Positions 11,847 to 24,161 of a stretch of DNA of 64,000 bases are shown here, one piece after another (position 1 is the stretch's first letter; each line of letters begins with the position of its first letter). The position numbers and the translations under genes were made by a program. Source of the DNA: Hemileia vastatrix. Lineage: Eukaryota; Basidiomycota; Pucciniomycetes; Pucciniales; Zaghouaniaceae. Location of the stretch: positions 10,956,001-11,020,000 of the forward strand of contig JASXTE010000016.1 in the NCBI GenBank assembly GCA_030280995.1, given 5' to 3'. The notes under the pieces are model-generated. The model ran no database searches. It was given only the letters and a program-made list of their open reading frames with translations, and had not been told where the DNA came from.

Positions 11847-11865
11847 TGGGGCCTTTCCAAACAAC
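11847..11865 (+). other. Primer-binding-site candidate of C
   Basis: TGGGGCCTTTCCAAACAAC, starting 3 nt after the LTR. It begins with TGG as expected for pairing to a tRNA CCA end. The equivalents are TGGAGGCCTTCCC in B, TGAGGGCCTTTCC in A and TGAGGCACTTTCC in D. The primer tRNA is not identified. Confidence 0.45.
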
Positions 11866-12113
11866 AACAACAATATGCCACCTTGCAATGAATGACATTG
11901 CGCACGGACCACCCAAGCCAAAAAAAAAATTTTTTGTCACGACCGTGTTTTGAACTTAGGTTTGACCTTTTAGGTTTATATTAAATTAAATAATATATTT
12001 TTTGAAGTGATTTCCCAATCACTATAGTAATTTAACCTTTGCACCTCTCACTTATATTATTAAATTTTTATTGCAATAACAGTGATTGTCCCTTAATTGC
12101 AGACTCACTGAGT

Positions 12114-12542
12114 GTAAGTGTTCAATTTTTTAAAAAATTTTTTTATTCCTAGTTGACCATAATAGAGTTATACTCTTAGTCCTAGAAGATCATTAAATTT
12201 TTAATAAGTTAATAAATTAATTTTATTAAAATATTTTTTGATTTATTGGTTGACCATAATAGTACTCAGTGCTTAGTCCCAATATTGCCAATATATTTCT
12301 TTGGAATTAATTATTTTCGGTTGAATTATAAAACCTTTGTTGGTTGGTCCCATTATAATTATTGGTATTTCTTAATAAACAATTGTAATTTCATATATTT
12401 GTATTACATTTTTTGTTAAATTAATTGATTTTTGAATAAAAATTTAAATTTTTTTTTGTTTTGTTAAAAAATCAATTAATTATATTTTATTTTGAAAATA
12501 AAAATTCGAATCAATAAAATAATTTTGATTCTTTGTTTACAG
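12114..12542 (+). other. Leader intron of C
   Basis: Donor GAGT|GTAAGTG at 12114, acceptor TTGTTTACAG at 12542, five bases before the gag ATG at 12548. It contains two or three copies of a TTGACCATAATAG ... CTTAGTCC motif. The same layout is seen in A (422 nt), B (784 nt) and D (671 nt). Predicted only. Confidence 0.5.
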
Positions 12543-12680
12543 TTTTAATGTTCAGTAGTTTGGCTAACAGCATGGATAACTTACATGTGGATGAAATTGA
12601 AGTGGATGTTGACACTGAATCTGTAGGTTCTTCTAAATTAACTTACAAAAATTATTCAGCTGACAAAAAACCTTCAGGAA

Positions 12681-13193
12681 GTGGAAATGGCAGGAGAAGT
12701 GGCAAACCCCCCTCACCAAACACCTCTGAAAGAAGCAAAACCTCTGATAAATCAGGAAAATCCACTAAAGGGTATAAAAATAAAAAAGATGCCACTGACT
12801 CAACAAGTAAACAACCTTTCCAGTCACATAAAAGAACTGAAGGCAGAAAGTATAAAGTACAAGGCAAGATTATAAACACTCTGGAAACAGATGCACGAGT
12901 TATTAAATCCCAACCAGGCTCAACCTCCTCCTTTCCCAGCCTCTCAGCCTCAGCCTCTACCTCAGCCCCATCAGGCACCCAGCTCCTTCACTCAAATTCA
13001 AAACACTCTGCAGGTGGAGCAAATGAAATGGGATTACTTGATGAACCATTACCAACAGAATTTTCAGCAACCAACAGCTCAACACCCTGGCCCATCCAGG
13101 TCACCAACCTACCATCCATCTCCTCAGCCCCATCCTTATCAGTGAGGCAGAAGAAAGAAGGCACAGGGGAAGTTTCCTCCCTTGCCATGGTAA
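12681..13193 (+). pseudogene. Overlapping second-frame ORF in gag of C (broken)
   Basis: Same second frame as in A. It includes KGIKIKKMPLTQQVNNLSSH, IKELKAESIKYKARL then a TAA, followed in frame by TLWKQMHELLNPNQAQ, a Pro/Gln-rich part, VEQMKWDYLMNHYQQNFQQ, GPSRS and PHPYQ. A second stop interrupts it, and the tail GRRKKAQGKFPPLPW-TAA ends at the 58-nt block. Two stops break an otherwise recognisable frame, so it was once intact. Confidence 0.6.
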
Positions 13194-13247
13194 GTAATTT
13201 TTTTGATAAACATGTTGGTATGTCTAATAACAAATCTTCTTCCACAG
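13190..13247 (+). other. 58-nt intron-like block in gag of C
   Basis: Donor ATG|GTAAGTAATT at 13190, branch-like TCTAATAAC, acceptor CTTCCACAG|G at 13247. Length 58 nt, identical to A, B and D. If spliced, gag runs 13 more codons to a stop. Confidence 0.55.
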
Positions 13248-15910
13248 GTAATATTGTGGATCCTGGTGAAAGAACAGTTGAACCCTTAAAAAGACAACTT
13301 CCTTTAATGAGTAGCCCCAATGATGTAATTAGCAAATTATCATTTGATGAACCTTTACATTTGAATTCTACTTCTTTAATTAATCCTTCTCTTCCAATTA
13401 GGAATGATTCTGTTTCCCCTGAAGTCTATACTTTAATTGAGAAAACTTCTGAATAAATATTGAAAGATACACTTGATTTTAATTTTGTGAAAGACAAACA
13501 TTTGAGAGATGTGTTAATACATGAGAGTGATAGATTAAATAATTTTCACTTAAATTGTAAAGTAAGTTCTTCTGTACAAGATACAGATTATTTTAAAATC
13601 AAAGAAACCTTGAATATTGTTCTTAGCCAACAAAAACAAATAAGGAGTGACCATAGAGATATCTCAGATAAGAATATCTGTCTGCATAAAACCTTGAGTG
13701 AATTGAAACCCCGTATTGAGGAAATTTAATCATTAAAAGGTGAAATTAAATCTCTACACAATGAGTTGAAAAAGCTAAAAAATGATTTCCATGCACTAAG
13801 TACCAAACACACAGTTTTTGAGGACAGAAATGTTGTATAACTTGCAAAAATAAATGACCAGATGTCTGAAATTCTAAGGATAAAAAACTATGTGTCTGAC
13901 CTGCAGGAAAAATTTTCAGCCTTAACCATCAATAATTATGGTATAGATGAGAATGATGCCCATAAGCTGCATAAAAATAAGGTAAAGGAACCTGAACAGA
14001 GCAACTCTTTTCTTCCCCATCTTTCAGCCATTAAATAAACTGACAATGAGTCTGTAAAATATTTTGCCACTAGCAGAAAAGCTTGTAATGGTCATGTACC
14101 AGCTGTTTCTGTAAATAATGAAATTTCTGAACAACTGGCTAAATTTCAGGAATTATTAATGATAAATAATTCAAACCAAAGGATGGACAATCCAGGTAGC
14201 CAGAAAAATTGGCCCAAACTGGATCAATATCCCACTTTTGATGGTGACTCTTCATCTGACTGGCAACACTTTTTTCAGAGAATTGATAATCTGATAAACT
14301 CTTATAAATTGCCAGATGAAGAAATTTTCTCTATATTAATTTCCTTATTTTCCGACGTTGCTTTATTGTGATATGAATCTGTCTTACTGGACAATCAAAA
14401 TTATACTTGGAAAGAATGGAAAATCTTGATTGAAAATGAATTTGGCGGTTCCAAATTCAGGCTTGCCCAGTAGAGATTATATGAGAATGCTAAACATGTG
14501 TCCTCCTCTCCTGAAAAACCTATTGTTTTCCTTATAAAAATTACAAAAATTCTTAGAGCCATGGATCCTAAAATGGATTATGATATTTGGAGAGATAAAA
14601 TTCTCTATAAATTACCAAATTCTCTGAGAGATTTTATTGTGGCAAGGACTGAGCATGTGAGAGAGAATTCTTCCTTTATTAATATCTCTAATGAAGTCCT
14701 ACTAAATCATAGATATGAACCAAGGAATTATCCTGTTAAATCTTATCATGACCAACAAAAGCCCTCCACAAAACTTCCAGAAAAAACTGGTAGACCCTCT
14801 GCCCCAGTTTCTCCAAAGAAATATGCAACTAATACTTGTTTTAAATGTAACAAACCATGGCAAAAAGGACATATTTTTGGAAAGAAGAATTCTTCTTGTA
14901 GAAAAAAATGAAGAATCTGAGAATACTCAAGGTGATCTTGATGATTCCTCCAGTGACTGTAATAGCAATATATCTTATGACCATGAGTCTTCTAAGGAAG
15001 TTTTAGTTTTAGAAAAGGATATCCAATATTTAGAAAATTGGTCTAATAATTGTGATATTGACTTATCTTCTGTAGAAAATGCTGAAGTAACTAAAGATAT
15101 TACTGACAGTTCCATATTAATATCACCTTTGAGGGCACCAGTTATCATTAATGGTAAAAATTTTGAGGTTATTCTTGACTCTAGTGCTGGAGGAAGTGTA
15201 GTGTCTGAAAAAGCACATTCTTCTGTAGATAAGGATTATCAATGCAAATTATTATCTATAACATCTGAAAAATGGAAAGGTTATGGTTCTGCTTTATGTC
15301 CCATTGGAAAATACAAAACCACTGTATTCTTTAAATATAATGGTGGTTTTGTCAGAGCTATATGTGAATTTTCTGTGATGAAAAATGACAATTTAAGCAA
15401 TTGGTTTATCATGGGAAATGATATTTTAACCATGTTTTACATTAAACTGGATCCTGCAAATAATTTTATTACTTTGGGAATGAATGGGAAAAGAAAATTT
15501 AAAATTTCTTCTTCTAAAAAGCATTCTGCACCCTTGTTAAACTCTTGTCATTCTTTGATCAAATTTAAAGGTAGGCAAACAGAGGAAATGAATGTATTAT
15601 TGTCTGAAATTGAAGCAGCTTCATTTGGCGATCAAGTAACTAATGGCAAAAAAGATTCAATAGTAGCCTTAATTACATCTTTCCCAATGGCTTTTGCTCA
15701 TGGTTCCTATGTGTTAGGCTTGGTTAAAGATGAAATGAAAATTTCTCTATTTTTAAATTTGGATGAAATACCTCCTAGCCTAAAGAAAAAACCTTACCCT
15801 GCTTCTCCCACAAAAAGAAAGGATATAGAAGATAATATCTCCACTTTATTGAGCATGAATATCATTGAAAAAGTAGATGTTACACCAAAATATTGTGTCA
15901 TCTCTCCAGT

Positions 15911-18685
15911 TTAAATCTCTTATGAAAAAGATAAATCTAGACTTTGTGCAGATTATAGAGCACTAAATACTTATACTGTGGATGATATTTACCCATTACC
16001 AAGAATTAGATCTATACATGCTACCTTACAACGTGCCAAATTCATAAGCTGTCTGGATGGTAATAAAGGTTATCATCAAATATCAGTTGGACAGTCTTCC
16101 CAAATTTTTTGCTGATTGCTACCCATATGGGAATTTACAAATATTTTAGGATGCCTTTTGGCCCTAAAAATGCCCCTTCAGTATTCCAAAGAGTTATGGA
16201 TAAGACATTTCATCAAGAAATAATTGAAGGTTGGATAATGGTTTATACTGATGAAATCATAGTTTTTTCTAAAACTTTTTATGAAAATTTAAAACACTTG
16301 AATAAAGTCTTCCAGAAAATGGATGAAATTAACATGACTTTATCCTTAAAAAAGTGTAAATTTGGTTTTCAATCCTTAAAAGTCCTAGGTCATGTTGTGT
16401 CTGACTTAAAGATCTGTGTAGACCAAGGAAAAGTTGCTGCTATCCAAAATGTTTCAGCACCAAATTCTATAAAAGAAATACAGAGTTTTTTGGGAATGTG
16501 TGGCTACTATAGACAATAAATAAAAAATTATCAAGTCATAGCCTTACCACTTACCAAACTAACAAGAAAAGATGTAGCTTATATATGGAATGAGGACAGT
16601 CAAAGAGCTTTTGATACATTGAAAAGATATTTAATGTCAGCTCCAATCCTTGCCCTTCCAGATTTCAATAAGCCTTTTGTTCTTTATACAGATGCAAGCT
16701 TTATTGGCCTGGGAGTTGCTCTTCATCAAAAGCAAATCATTAATGAAGAAGTTTCAGAAGTTGTAATATGTTATATTTCAAGAACCTTAAGAAAAAGTGA
16801 ATTGAAATTTGGTTCCATTCAATTATAGTGTTTAGAAGTTGTACGGGATTCAGAGAAGCTTCATTACTATTTAGATGATCAAAAGTTTGAATTAGTTACT
16901 GATTGAAGTTCTGTGAAATCCCTCTTAAACTTGAAAACACCAAATAGACATATGTCTAGATGGCAACTAGCTGTTCAAAAATACAGAGGTAGAATGACTA
17001 TTATTAACAGAACTGGTAATTTTCATTCAAATGTGGATATTTTGTCCAGATTACCTCTTCCAAATGATGTATCAAATACAGCCTATGTGCCTGAAGATGA
17101 TAAAGTACATATACATGGTATATATATTGTTGATATGGAAGAGGAACTGTTACAATTAATTCTTGATTCATATGAACAAGATTCTGATTTGAATAAATTG
17201 GTTACTATCTTGAATGGTCCAAAGAATGCTTCTATCCAAGAATTGATAAAAACTCTTCCTCCAAAGTACCAGAGTGCTTTGAATAAAGGAAAGTTTTCCA
17301 TTGATGATGGTTATATTTATTACAGGAGAAAACTGACCAATGTCATTGTTATTCCTCCTTCCATGAAAGAAACCATCTAAAAACTATGTCATGATGACAT
17401 ATTAGCAGGAAATTTTGATCTTGAAAAAGCCATCATCAGAATTAAAAACACTGCTTGGGGGGCTAATATGTCTGAAGACACTAAATTGTATGTTGAATCT
17501 TGTGATTCTTGTCAAAAATCTAAAAGATTGACAGGTAAAAGAGCAGGATTTTTACAACATATTGAAGCACCTGATGCTCCTTGGAAAATAATTAACATGG
17601 ATTTTGTCACTGGTCTTCCTGTAGCAGGTAAAGACAGTTATAACTCTTGTTGGGTAATAGTTGATAGATTCACAAAAATGTGCAAATTTATTCCCACCCA
17701 CAAAGATTTATCCACAAAGAAATTAGCTCTTTTATGGTGGACTTACATGTTTAATATTTTTGGATTTCCAAAAGCCATTATCTCTGATAGAGATACAAAA
17801 TTTACATCTGAGTTTTGGACCTCTTTGATGGATATTTGTGGCTGTGAGTTAAAGTTGTCTACAGCTCACCATCCTCAGACTGATGGTCTAGCTGAAAGAA
17901 TGATCCAAAATCTGGAAGATATGATTGGAAGGTATTGTGCCTTTGGATTATAATATAAAGACAATGACAGATTTACTCATGACTGGGTCAGTCTATTGCC
18001 TGGTGTTGAATTTGCATATAATAGCACTGTTCATTCAGTCACTGAGAAAAAGCCTTTTGAGCTTTGTTTAGGTTATGTCCCAAACACTCATGCCCAAATT
18101 TTCAATAATAAATTACCTAAGTTAGAACTACACCCTGGTGTAAAATCTTTTATGCAAATTCAAAAGCTATGCAGAAAACATGCTCAAAGCTGTATTGATA
18201 AAGCATTTGAATATGAAAAAAAGTGATAGGATAAATCCCATAAAGAATACACATTTAAAAAGGGTGATGAAGTTTTAATATCTACTGTCCATTTCAATCT
18301 ACAAGGTAAAAGCAAATTAAAAGTTTCTTTTTTGGGACCATTTGTTCTTAAAAGAATGGTTGGAGATAATGCAGTAGAAGTTGTATTGTATTCTCCATAT
18401 GATAGGAAACATCCTGTTTCTCCCATTTCTTTGCTTAGGCCTTATACTTCTAACTGTGACTTATTTCCCAAAAGAAGGGGAAGACCTAAGAACAACCCTC
18501 AGGAAGTCACAGAAACAGCAGAAATTGATAAAATTCTCAATGATAGAATTATCACTTCTGAAAGAGGTACTGAATATTTATTGAGATATAAGAAAAACTC
18601 ATCTGAACATGATGCATGGATACCTGGCAAGGAAATTTCAAATCTTCCTACTCTGTTAAAGAAGTATAAAACAAAAAAATCTTAA
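15911..18685 (+). pseudogene. Chromovirus C pol: RT, RNase H, integrase, chromodomain
   Basis: Collinear with A pol. RT has DYRALNTYTVDDIYPLPRI; the YIDDIIVFSK catalytic box has become YTDEIIVFSK (about 16240-16270), which loses one catalytic Asp. RNase H has FVLYTDASFIGLGVAL (about 16675-16725). Integrase has CDSCQKSKRL, MDFVTGLP, SDRDTKF and LAERMIQNLE, followed by GPFVLKRMVGD and a chromodomain (ILNDRIITSERGTEYLLRYK). Stops include those ending at 16519, 16828, 17380, 17953 and 18226. The chromodomain piece (18332-18685) is still open. Non-functional. Confidence 0.85.
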
Positions 18686-18719
18686 CATTTTTTTTATTGT
18701 TTTTTTTAGAGTGAGGTAG

Positions 18720-20003
18720 TGTCAGCCAGGCTATACCAGAAGCCCAGTAAATTTTATGTCAATTTGCTGAAACTAAAAGAGGGTGTAAAAATCTGCTTAT
18801 TATGTATATAAATTAATATTATATTGCATAATGAAATGATATAATTATCTTATTAAATATATATAATAAGTATTATATTAATTTTATTATTATATAAATT
18901 ATTTATACATTTAAATTAAGCATGATATATATTCTATAAGTTATGGCGCATTTTTTTGAATTTATTAAGTATAAATTAAAAATTAATTAATTATAAACAT
19001 ATATTATAAATTATAAGTGTAAAATTAACCTATAATGTAATTAAATTAATTAATTAAAGTTATATATTAAATAAAGCCATACATATCTTATTAAACAATA
19101 ATATTGGGCACTTTCTTGACCCTTAATTGTGTCAGTAAAATTATTAAATAAATTAAAACACTTATTTAATAAGATGGTATTAAAATTCTCACTTTAAATT
19201 AGAAATATAATTAAATTAATTATTTGTTTCATTTAAACTAGTTATTGAATTAATTACATATTTAAAAAAATTAATTAAATTTGCTTTATACTGGATTAAA
19301 TTGATGACATGGATTTTTGCATGAAAATAATTTTATTTATTTTAATTAAACCCTTTACATCTCACTGTAATATCTGTATTGGGTTATTTTACTCACTGTT
19401 CTTATGTTCTAGACTTACTTAGTTACTTATTATTTTAATTAATTGTTTTGGGAACTTATGGTGGGACAATTGGTTACTTACTCATGGGTTTAGTTTATTG
19501 TTTCATGTTTTTCTCTCAATCTCTATGTTTTAGTTATATTCTTTTATATTCTTGTTTAACTTTATTACTACTTTGTAATTACTCATTTGTGGCGCTTCAG
19601 AGGATCCTTTTCCTATAAAAGGCTTTGGATAATCCCCTGTAGCTGCATCACTTATTATAAACTCACCATTTAAACATATTTTTTAATATAATACATTTAT
19701 TATTATTTTTATTAGTACTATAATTCCAATCTAAATTCTATATAAATATCTAAGGTTGCAATACGTCTATTAGTAATAACAGTTTTTTCCATGCAGAAAT
19801 AGTAATACTTATTTTCAATAAATATATTATAATTTAATAAGACTCACCATTGTGTCAAAACCAAGGAATTTTTGTTGCCTTATTTTTTCTAAAATAATTA
19901 TATTAATTTAATTTTTATTTCCCTAAACCTTTTTTTCCATTTTTCTTCTCCTCCTCTCTATTTTCTCCACCTTCTTCTCCTTCTTCTAGAAGACCGGCTT
20001 ACA
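18720..20003 (+). repeat. 3' LTR of chromovirus C
   Basis: 1284 bp, partner of 10559-11843. Preceded by the purine tract AGAGTGAGGTAG and followed by the TSD ACTCA. Confidence 0.9.
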
Positions 20004-20597
20004 ACTCAGCCCACAAGTACCAACATCCTCCCAATCAGCTGTGCATCACCTTCCTTCCTTCCTTCCATCCTCACCCATACACTCCACATCACAACTCTTC
20101 TCCCACAGTTCATCTCCAAATCAAATTTTTCTCTTTCATACCACAGTAAATCTATTACATTTTATTCTGTTTTTTAGAAATTTTTTCTGCTCAAATTTCT
20201 ACACTCAAAACCTTGTATTTTTATACAAGGCATCATAGATATCTAAAATCTCTGTTAGTTTCTCCTTTTCTTCAAAATTTTTTTCTATTTTCACTGATTT
20301 CTTTGTTTAGCATTAATTTATCACTCCTTGCCCAAAATCTACTTACCAAAAATTTACTCAATTGAAACTTTCTGAACTTCAGATTAAAATTAACTGGCTG
20401 AAAATTAAATCTAATTTTGATGCCTGTTTTGGATGTGCAAAGTCCACTCAAGTTGGTTGTCCACCCACATCACAATTGAGTGGTTTTAATCAAATGGAAG
20501 TGGAGCTGAACTCAAAACTAAAACTAAGATGGATTTGAAAACAAAGCAAATGAGGGAAAGATTCAAAAACTATTAAACAAAATAAAAGAAAGAAAAG
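20004..20597 (+). other. Pyrimidine-rich flank, possible 5' region of the next gene
   Basis: Contains a (CCTT)n-like stretch near 20050-20070 and C/T-rich sequence to about 20330, a pattern often seen in fungal promoters and 5' UTRs. No ORF is convincing. It lies between the C element and the Myb/SANT-like relic. Confidence 0.3.
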
Positions 20598-21476
20598 ATG
20601 GCTCCTTCTTCAACTGGGTTTGGAGTTACCAAAGATGATGAAAAACATGGAATCACATTTGTTTCTGAAAAACTTAACTCTATGTGTCCTTTTTATGATA
20701 AAATGGAAAAAATCTTTAGACAAAGGCCTGATATCAATCCCTTGCACATGAATCAAGGCCCAAGAATTGATGAGTCTCATACAAACAGTCAAGATTTTCC
20801 TTTAGATCCTTCACTTGACTCCCCAGAGTTTGGGGAACCATCTGCTTATTCTTACATTGAGATTGATGAGCCCATGGTAGTAAGAATAAACTAATTTTTC
20901 TATTATTTTTTCTTTTTTAGTGCTGATTTACTCCCCATGTATAAACCAGACCCAAGCCTCATCAAATCTAGAAATTTTTAAGGATGTAGCTGACAATGAA
21001 AGATTAGATAAAAAAATTAGCCCCTCCTAGCAACAGACTCAAGCAAAGAGCTTGTTCTAGTCTTGGGACAACTCAATCAACATCAAAGGCTATCTTTTCT
21101 GCTTATGGGGAGATTGTTAATAAATGCAAACAAGGTTATATTTTTTACTTTTGTTTTGATTAAAGAGTTTTTCTTAATTAATTTCTCTTACTCTTAAAAG
21201 TTAAACTTGTTGTAGAAGAAGAACAATCACATTCTGAAATCATAAAGTCTGAGTCTTATGAAAAAAATGCAGAAATTCAACAACTTTTTGAGGAAAAGAA
21301 GTGGTTTTATTCACAATCAAAGGAAGAAATTTTTTTAGAAATTAAGAAAGATTGTTTATATTTAGAGAGAGAGAAGGTTGAGATTCAAAGAGAGGATGAT
21401 GAAAAATCCAAAAATATCAATTTCAATTGGAAAATTCCAGAATTCAGTTACAGGCTGATGCTGAGAAAGGAATAAA
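20598..21476 (+). pseudogene. Myb/SANT-like DNA-binding protein relic
   Basis: The first block (20598-20894) reads TGFGVTKDDEKHGITF then EKLNSMCPFYDKMEKIF and RQRPDINP. It resembles the end of Myb/SANT-like domains that accompany Harbinger-type transposases in plants and fungi (recognition by pattern, not by search). An acid, Ser/Pro-rich part follows. A GTAAGAAT ... ACTAAT ... TTTTTTAG segment (about 20880-20922) looks like an intron, but the obvious join meets a stop. A last block (about 21201-21476) encodes a charged coiled coil (KKDCLYLEREKVEIQREDDE) after another TTAAAAG acceptor-like site. The Myb helices upstream are degraded. Either a decayed transposon accessory gene or a host gene copy. 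Confidence 0.4.
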
Positions 21477-22138
21477 TAAAGCTATTTTACTTGTCTGTGT
21501 TGATGCAAATAAGTCAAATTATGATATTAAAGAGTTTCTTTGTTTACTTAACTAAAATTAAGTGAATAATAATACATTTCCTTCTGAATTTCTTCTTTAA
21601 TATCGACATGAAATTCTTCCAACAATTCACATATCTCCTTACTTCAATTTTTAAACTCTTCAAATATTTTTTTTCTAACTAAACTACTTATATCTATTAA
21701 TCTAGATCCTACTCTTTCAATCATACTTTCTGTTTTTTCATCAATTACATTTAGGATTTTTTCTTTTGTCTTGGATTTATCATTTTCTTTCATTTGTTAC
21801 CAAATACTATCATCATCCACAGATTCTTATCTTTTGCTTTTTGTGACCACCAAATTATTTCTAAGTCAAAAAAATTTATGTCAAATTTTTTTTATTGGAA
21901 ATACCCTCCACTGCTATTTAACATAGCAGGGGGTGGAGATCACCATTTTTTTCCAAGTCAGAAAAACATTTAATGCAAAAAAAATGGCAATAACCTCCCC
22001 TGTATTTTATTGAAGTAGGGGCGTAGATTGCCAAAATTTATGTTCATTGCATAAATTAACATGTAAACAAGTCTTATAAGATAATTAACAAACCTAAATT
22101 AATAAAATTTCAAGTAAAAATGTGAGTGGAAATTGCCT
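21477..22138. other. Unique AT-rich spacer with hairpin-rich repeats
   Basis: On the minus strand, 21575-21795 has a short degenerate coiled-coil frame (MKENDKSKTKEKILNVIDEK, then VGSRLIDISSLVRKK) of unknown origin. At 21895-22030 two related segments carry CTGCTAT-TTAAC-ATAGCAG and a weaker copy, each flanked by C- and G-rich arms. No gene is called. Confidence 0.35.
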
Positions 22139-22143
22139 GTGAC

Positions 22144-22938
22144 TGTCAGCCAGGCTACAAGACTTAACTGGTAAAATAATTGATTATTTTACTGAGTTGA
22201 AGCCACACCCCTTCTTCTTACTAATAATCAATTAATTATCTACTTAAGTATTACTTACAATTAACTAGTTAAGTACAATAAGTAGTATAATTAATTAGTG
22301 TAAGTAAAATGTCCCCTACAATTTTACTCCCTAACACCGTGCTCAATAGTATAAGTCAATGGGAATAAAATTTAATAATAAAATTATAATAAAAAAACTT
22401 TAAAAAAATTATATTACCTCAGTGAGAGATCTGGAATCCCGTGAAAGTAATATAATTAATTAATTATTGTGTAATTAATTGTGAAAGTCCAAGGAACTCA
22501 AACTTTACTGATAATAAATTTGATGCCCTTGTTGACGTACCAGTTTATTTATTTCTTATGTCATATATGTACTCCTTTTAGTCATTCTTTTTCTCAAATT
22601 CTTACAGTATATGGAGTAAATTCTGTATCTTTTATTCCCTCATGTTTTGCCTATAAAAAGGCATCTTACTTTGTGCTTTTCAAGACATTCCTTCAATTAC
22701 TTACTTTATTATTACAATTACAATACAACACTTATTTATATATTTTATAACCTTAGTATTTACAACGGCTTAATTCTAATCTATAGTCTATATTAATATT
22801 TTAAAACTACCTTTTTATTTGAGTGAAACAATCATATTGATTTAGAAATACGTACCCTTTTGTTGAGAGACCATTAAACCCTTAAAACCCTTGTAAAAAC
22901 CTCAAACAAATCTTCTAGACCAAAAGAACCCCTTGACA
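22144..22938 (+). repeat. 5' LTR of chromovirus B
   Basis: Paired with 39248-40041. Contains GTAAAATAATTGATTATTTT near the edge and TATAAAAAGG at 22652-22661. Confidence 0.9.
22652..22661 (+). promoter_or_regulatory. Predicted TATA box, 5' LTR of B
   Basis: TATAAAAAGG in a block conserved between both B LTRs (second copy at 39756-39765). Confidence 0.55.
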
Positions 22939-22940
22939 AT

Positions 22941-22956
22941 TGGAGGCCTTCCCGAA
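22941..22956 (+). other. Primer-binding-site candidate of B
   Basis: TGGAGGCCTTCCCGAA, two bases after the LTR. It starts with TGG as needed to pair with a tRNA CCA end. The tRNA was not identified. Confidence 0.45.
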
Positions 22957-23226
22957 TTATTGACGGCGCATCATGATTTGAGGGCCTAAATCGAAGGGAC
23001 CATCGGCATTGGAGTACCTGTAAGGACAAGAGAGCGACGAAAACGACGAATGTCATACGTCATGTGACAAAATTTTTTTGCTGCAAAGGATAATCGAACC
23101 GCGCTCCAAAAATTAGGTTCATATACTGACTAAACGTCGTATATATTGTGGTAATTATTGATATTACTATTTGTGGGTTATTTTGCACTCTTCATTTGCT
23201 ACGTATTTCCTTTTACTCAGCACTCT

Positions 23227-24010
23227 GTAAGTGGCATTAATTTGCTCATTTTACAGGGGTAGGTGTCTGGTAATTTGGATTTAATTTTAATTTTATATTT
23301 TTTTTATTTTTCCTGGTTGACAATAATAGAGCAATAAGTGTTCTTAGTCCCAGAAGTAATAAATAATTATATTTTAATATTAATTATTACAATTTTCAGT
23401 TGACATTTTGTCCTGATTAATTTAAATTTTATTTGTTCCAGTTGACAAATTGTCCTGACAATAAATTTTTTTTTAAAAAAATTCATATTTAATTACTTCA
23501 GTTTACATTAAGTCCTGGTATTTAAGTGATAAGTTCAATAATTTTTTTTTAATTGATAAAAATTCACATATAATTACTTCAGTTGACATTAAGTCCTGGT
23601 AGTTAAGTGATCAGTTTAATAAATTTTTTTTAATAGAAATTCATATTTAATTACTTCAGTTGACATTAAGTCCTGGTAGTTAAGTGATCAGTTTAATAAA
23701 ATTATTTTTTTAACTAATAAAAATTCATATTTAATTACTTCAGTTGACATTAAGTCCTGGTGATAAATTAGTTGATTTAAATCCTGAAAATAATTAATTA
23801 AAATTATTAATAAAATTTTTTAATTTATTTCTTCAGTTGATTATATTATAATACTGGTTTTAAATTATTTTTTGAATTAATAAATTAATTTTATTTAGAT
23901 GATTTTTATCCTAAAAAGATTTTTTTTTAATTATTTTTATTTTATTTCTGTTAAATAAAAATTAAAAATGAAGACTAATTCATCTTATTGTCTCTTTTTC
24001 TTCATTTCAG
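23227..24010 (+). other. Leader intron of B with a tandem repeat array
   Basis: Donor CT|GTAAGTGG at 23227; acceptor TTCATTTCAG at 24010, 13 bases before the gag ATG at 24023. Inside are at least six copies of CTTCAGTTGACATTAAGTCC TGG (about 23395, 23438, 23496, 23578, 23655, 23739); the last four are spaced 77-84 bp. Splicing is predicted from signals alone. Confidence 0.5.
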
Positions 24011-24161
24011 TTAAATCTTAAAATGACTGACCAAAGTGGTTCTGCTGCACGTGAAGAGGAACTAGACTTGATTGATTATGATGAGCCTACTTCTGTAAGT
24101 TCTCCTTTAACAAGAAGAATTTCTCAGATTAATAAATCCTTGCCCCAAACAGGATGTAGAG

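Larger units (their letters stand above)
12548..15910 (+). pseudogene. Chromovirus C gag and protease
   Basis: The frame starts MFSSLANSMDNLHVDEIEVD, parallel to the start of A. The first open block ends at a TAA (13454-13456). A coiled-coil part (13460-13729) and the CA-like domain (NWPKLDQYPTFDGDSSSDW, 14200-14260) follow, then the CFKCNKPWQKGHIF knuckle, where the last Cys is replaced by Phe, and a protease motif DSSAGGSVVSE (about 15178-15205) in place of DSGAGG. Stops inside CA include TGG to TGA (14372) and CAG to TAG (14472). A frame change at about 14900 joins the knuckle piece to the protease piece (14715-15914). Non-functional; identity is certain from collinearity with A. Confidence 0.85.
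10559..20003 (+). mobile_element. Chromovirus C (Ty3/Gypsy), decayed, with TSD
   Basis: LTRs 10559-11843 and 18720-20003 begin TGTCAGCCAGGCT and end CCGGCTTACA. A perfect 5-bp target duplication, ACTCA, sits at 10554-10558 and 20004-20008. The internal part has a primer-site-like block, leader, gag-pol and a purine tract (AGAGTGAGGTAG, 18708-18719). The LTRs differ by several percent by eye and the ORF is riddled with stops, so the insertion is older than A. Confidence 0.9.

Noticed and set aside
12652..13335. Minus-strand ORFs opposite gag of C
   Set aside because: They are shadows of the low-complexity Ser/Pro-rich region that already carries two plus-strand frames; no conservation was seen in the equivalent places of A, B or D.
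22481..22750. 89-codon ORF repeated at 39585-39854
   Set aside because: It lies in both LTRs of B and is duplicated only because LTRs are copies. It is hydrophobic, T-rich, overlaps the TATA box and has no family features.
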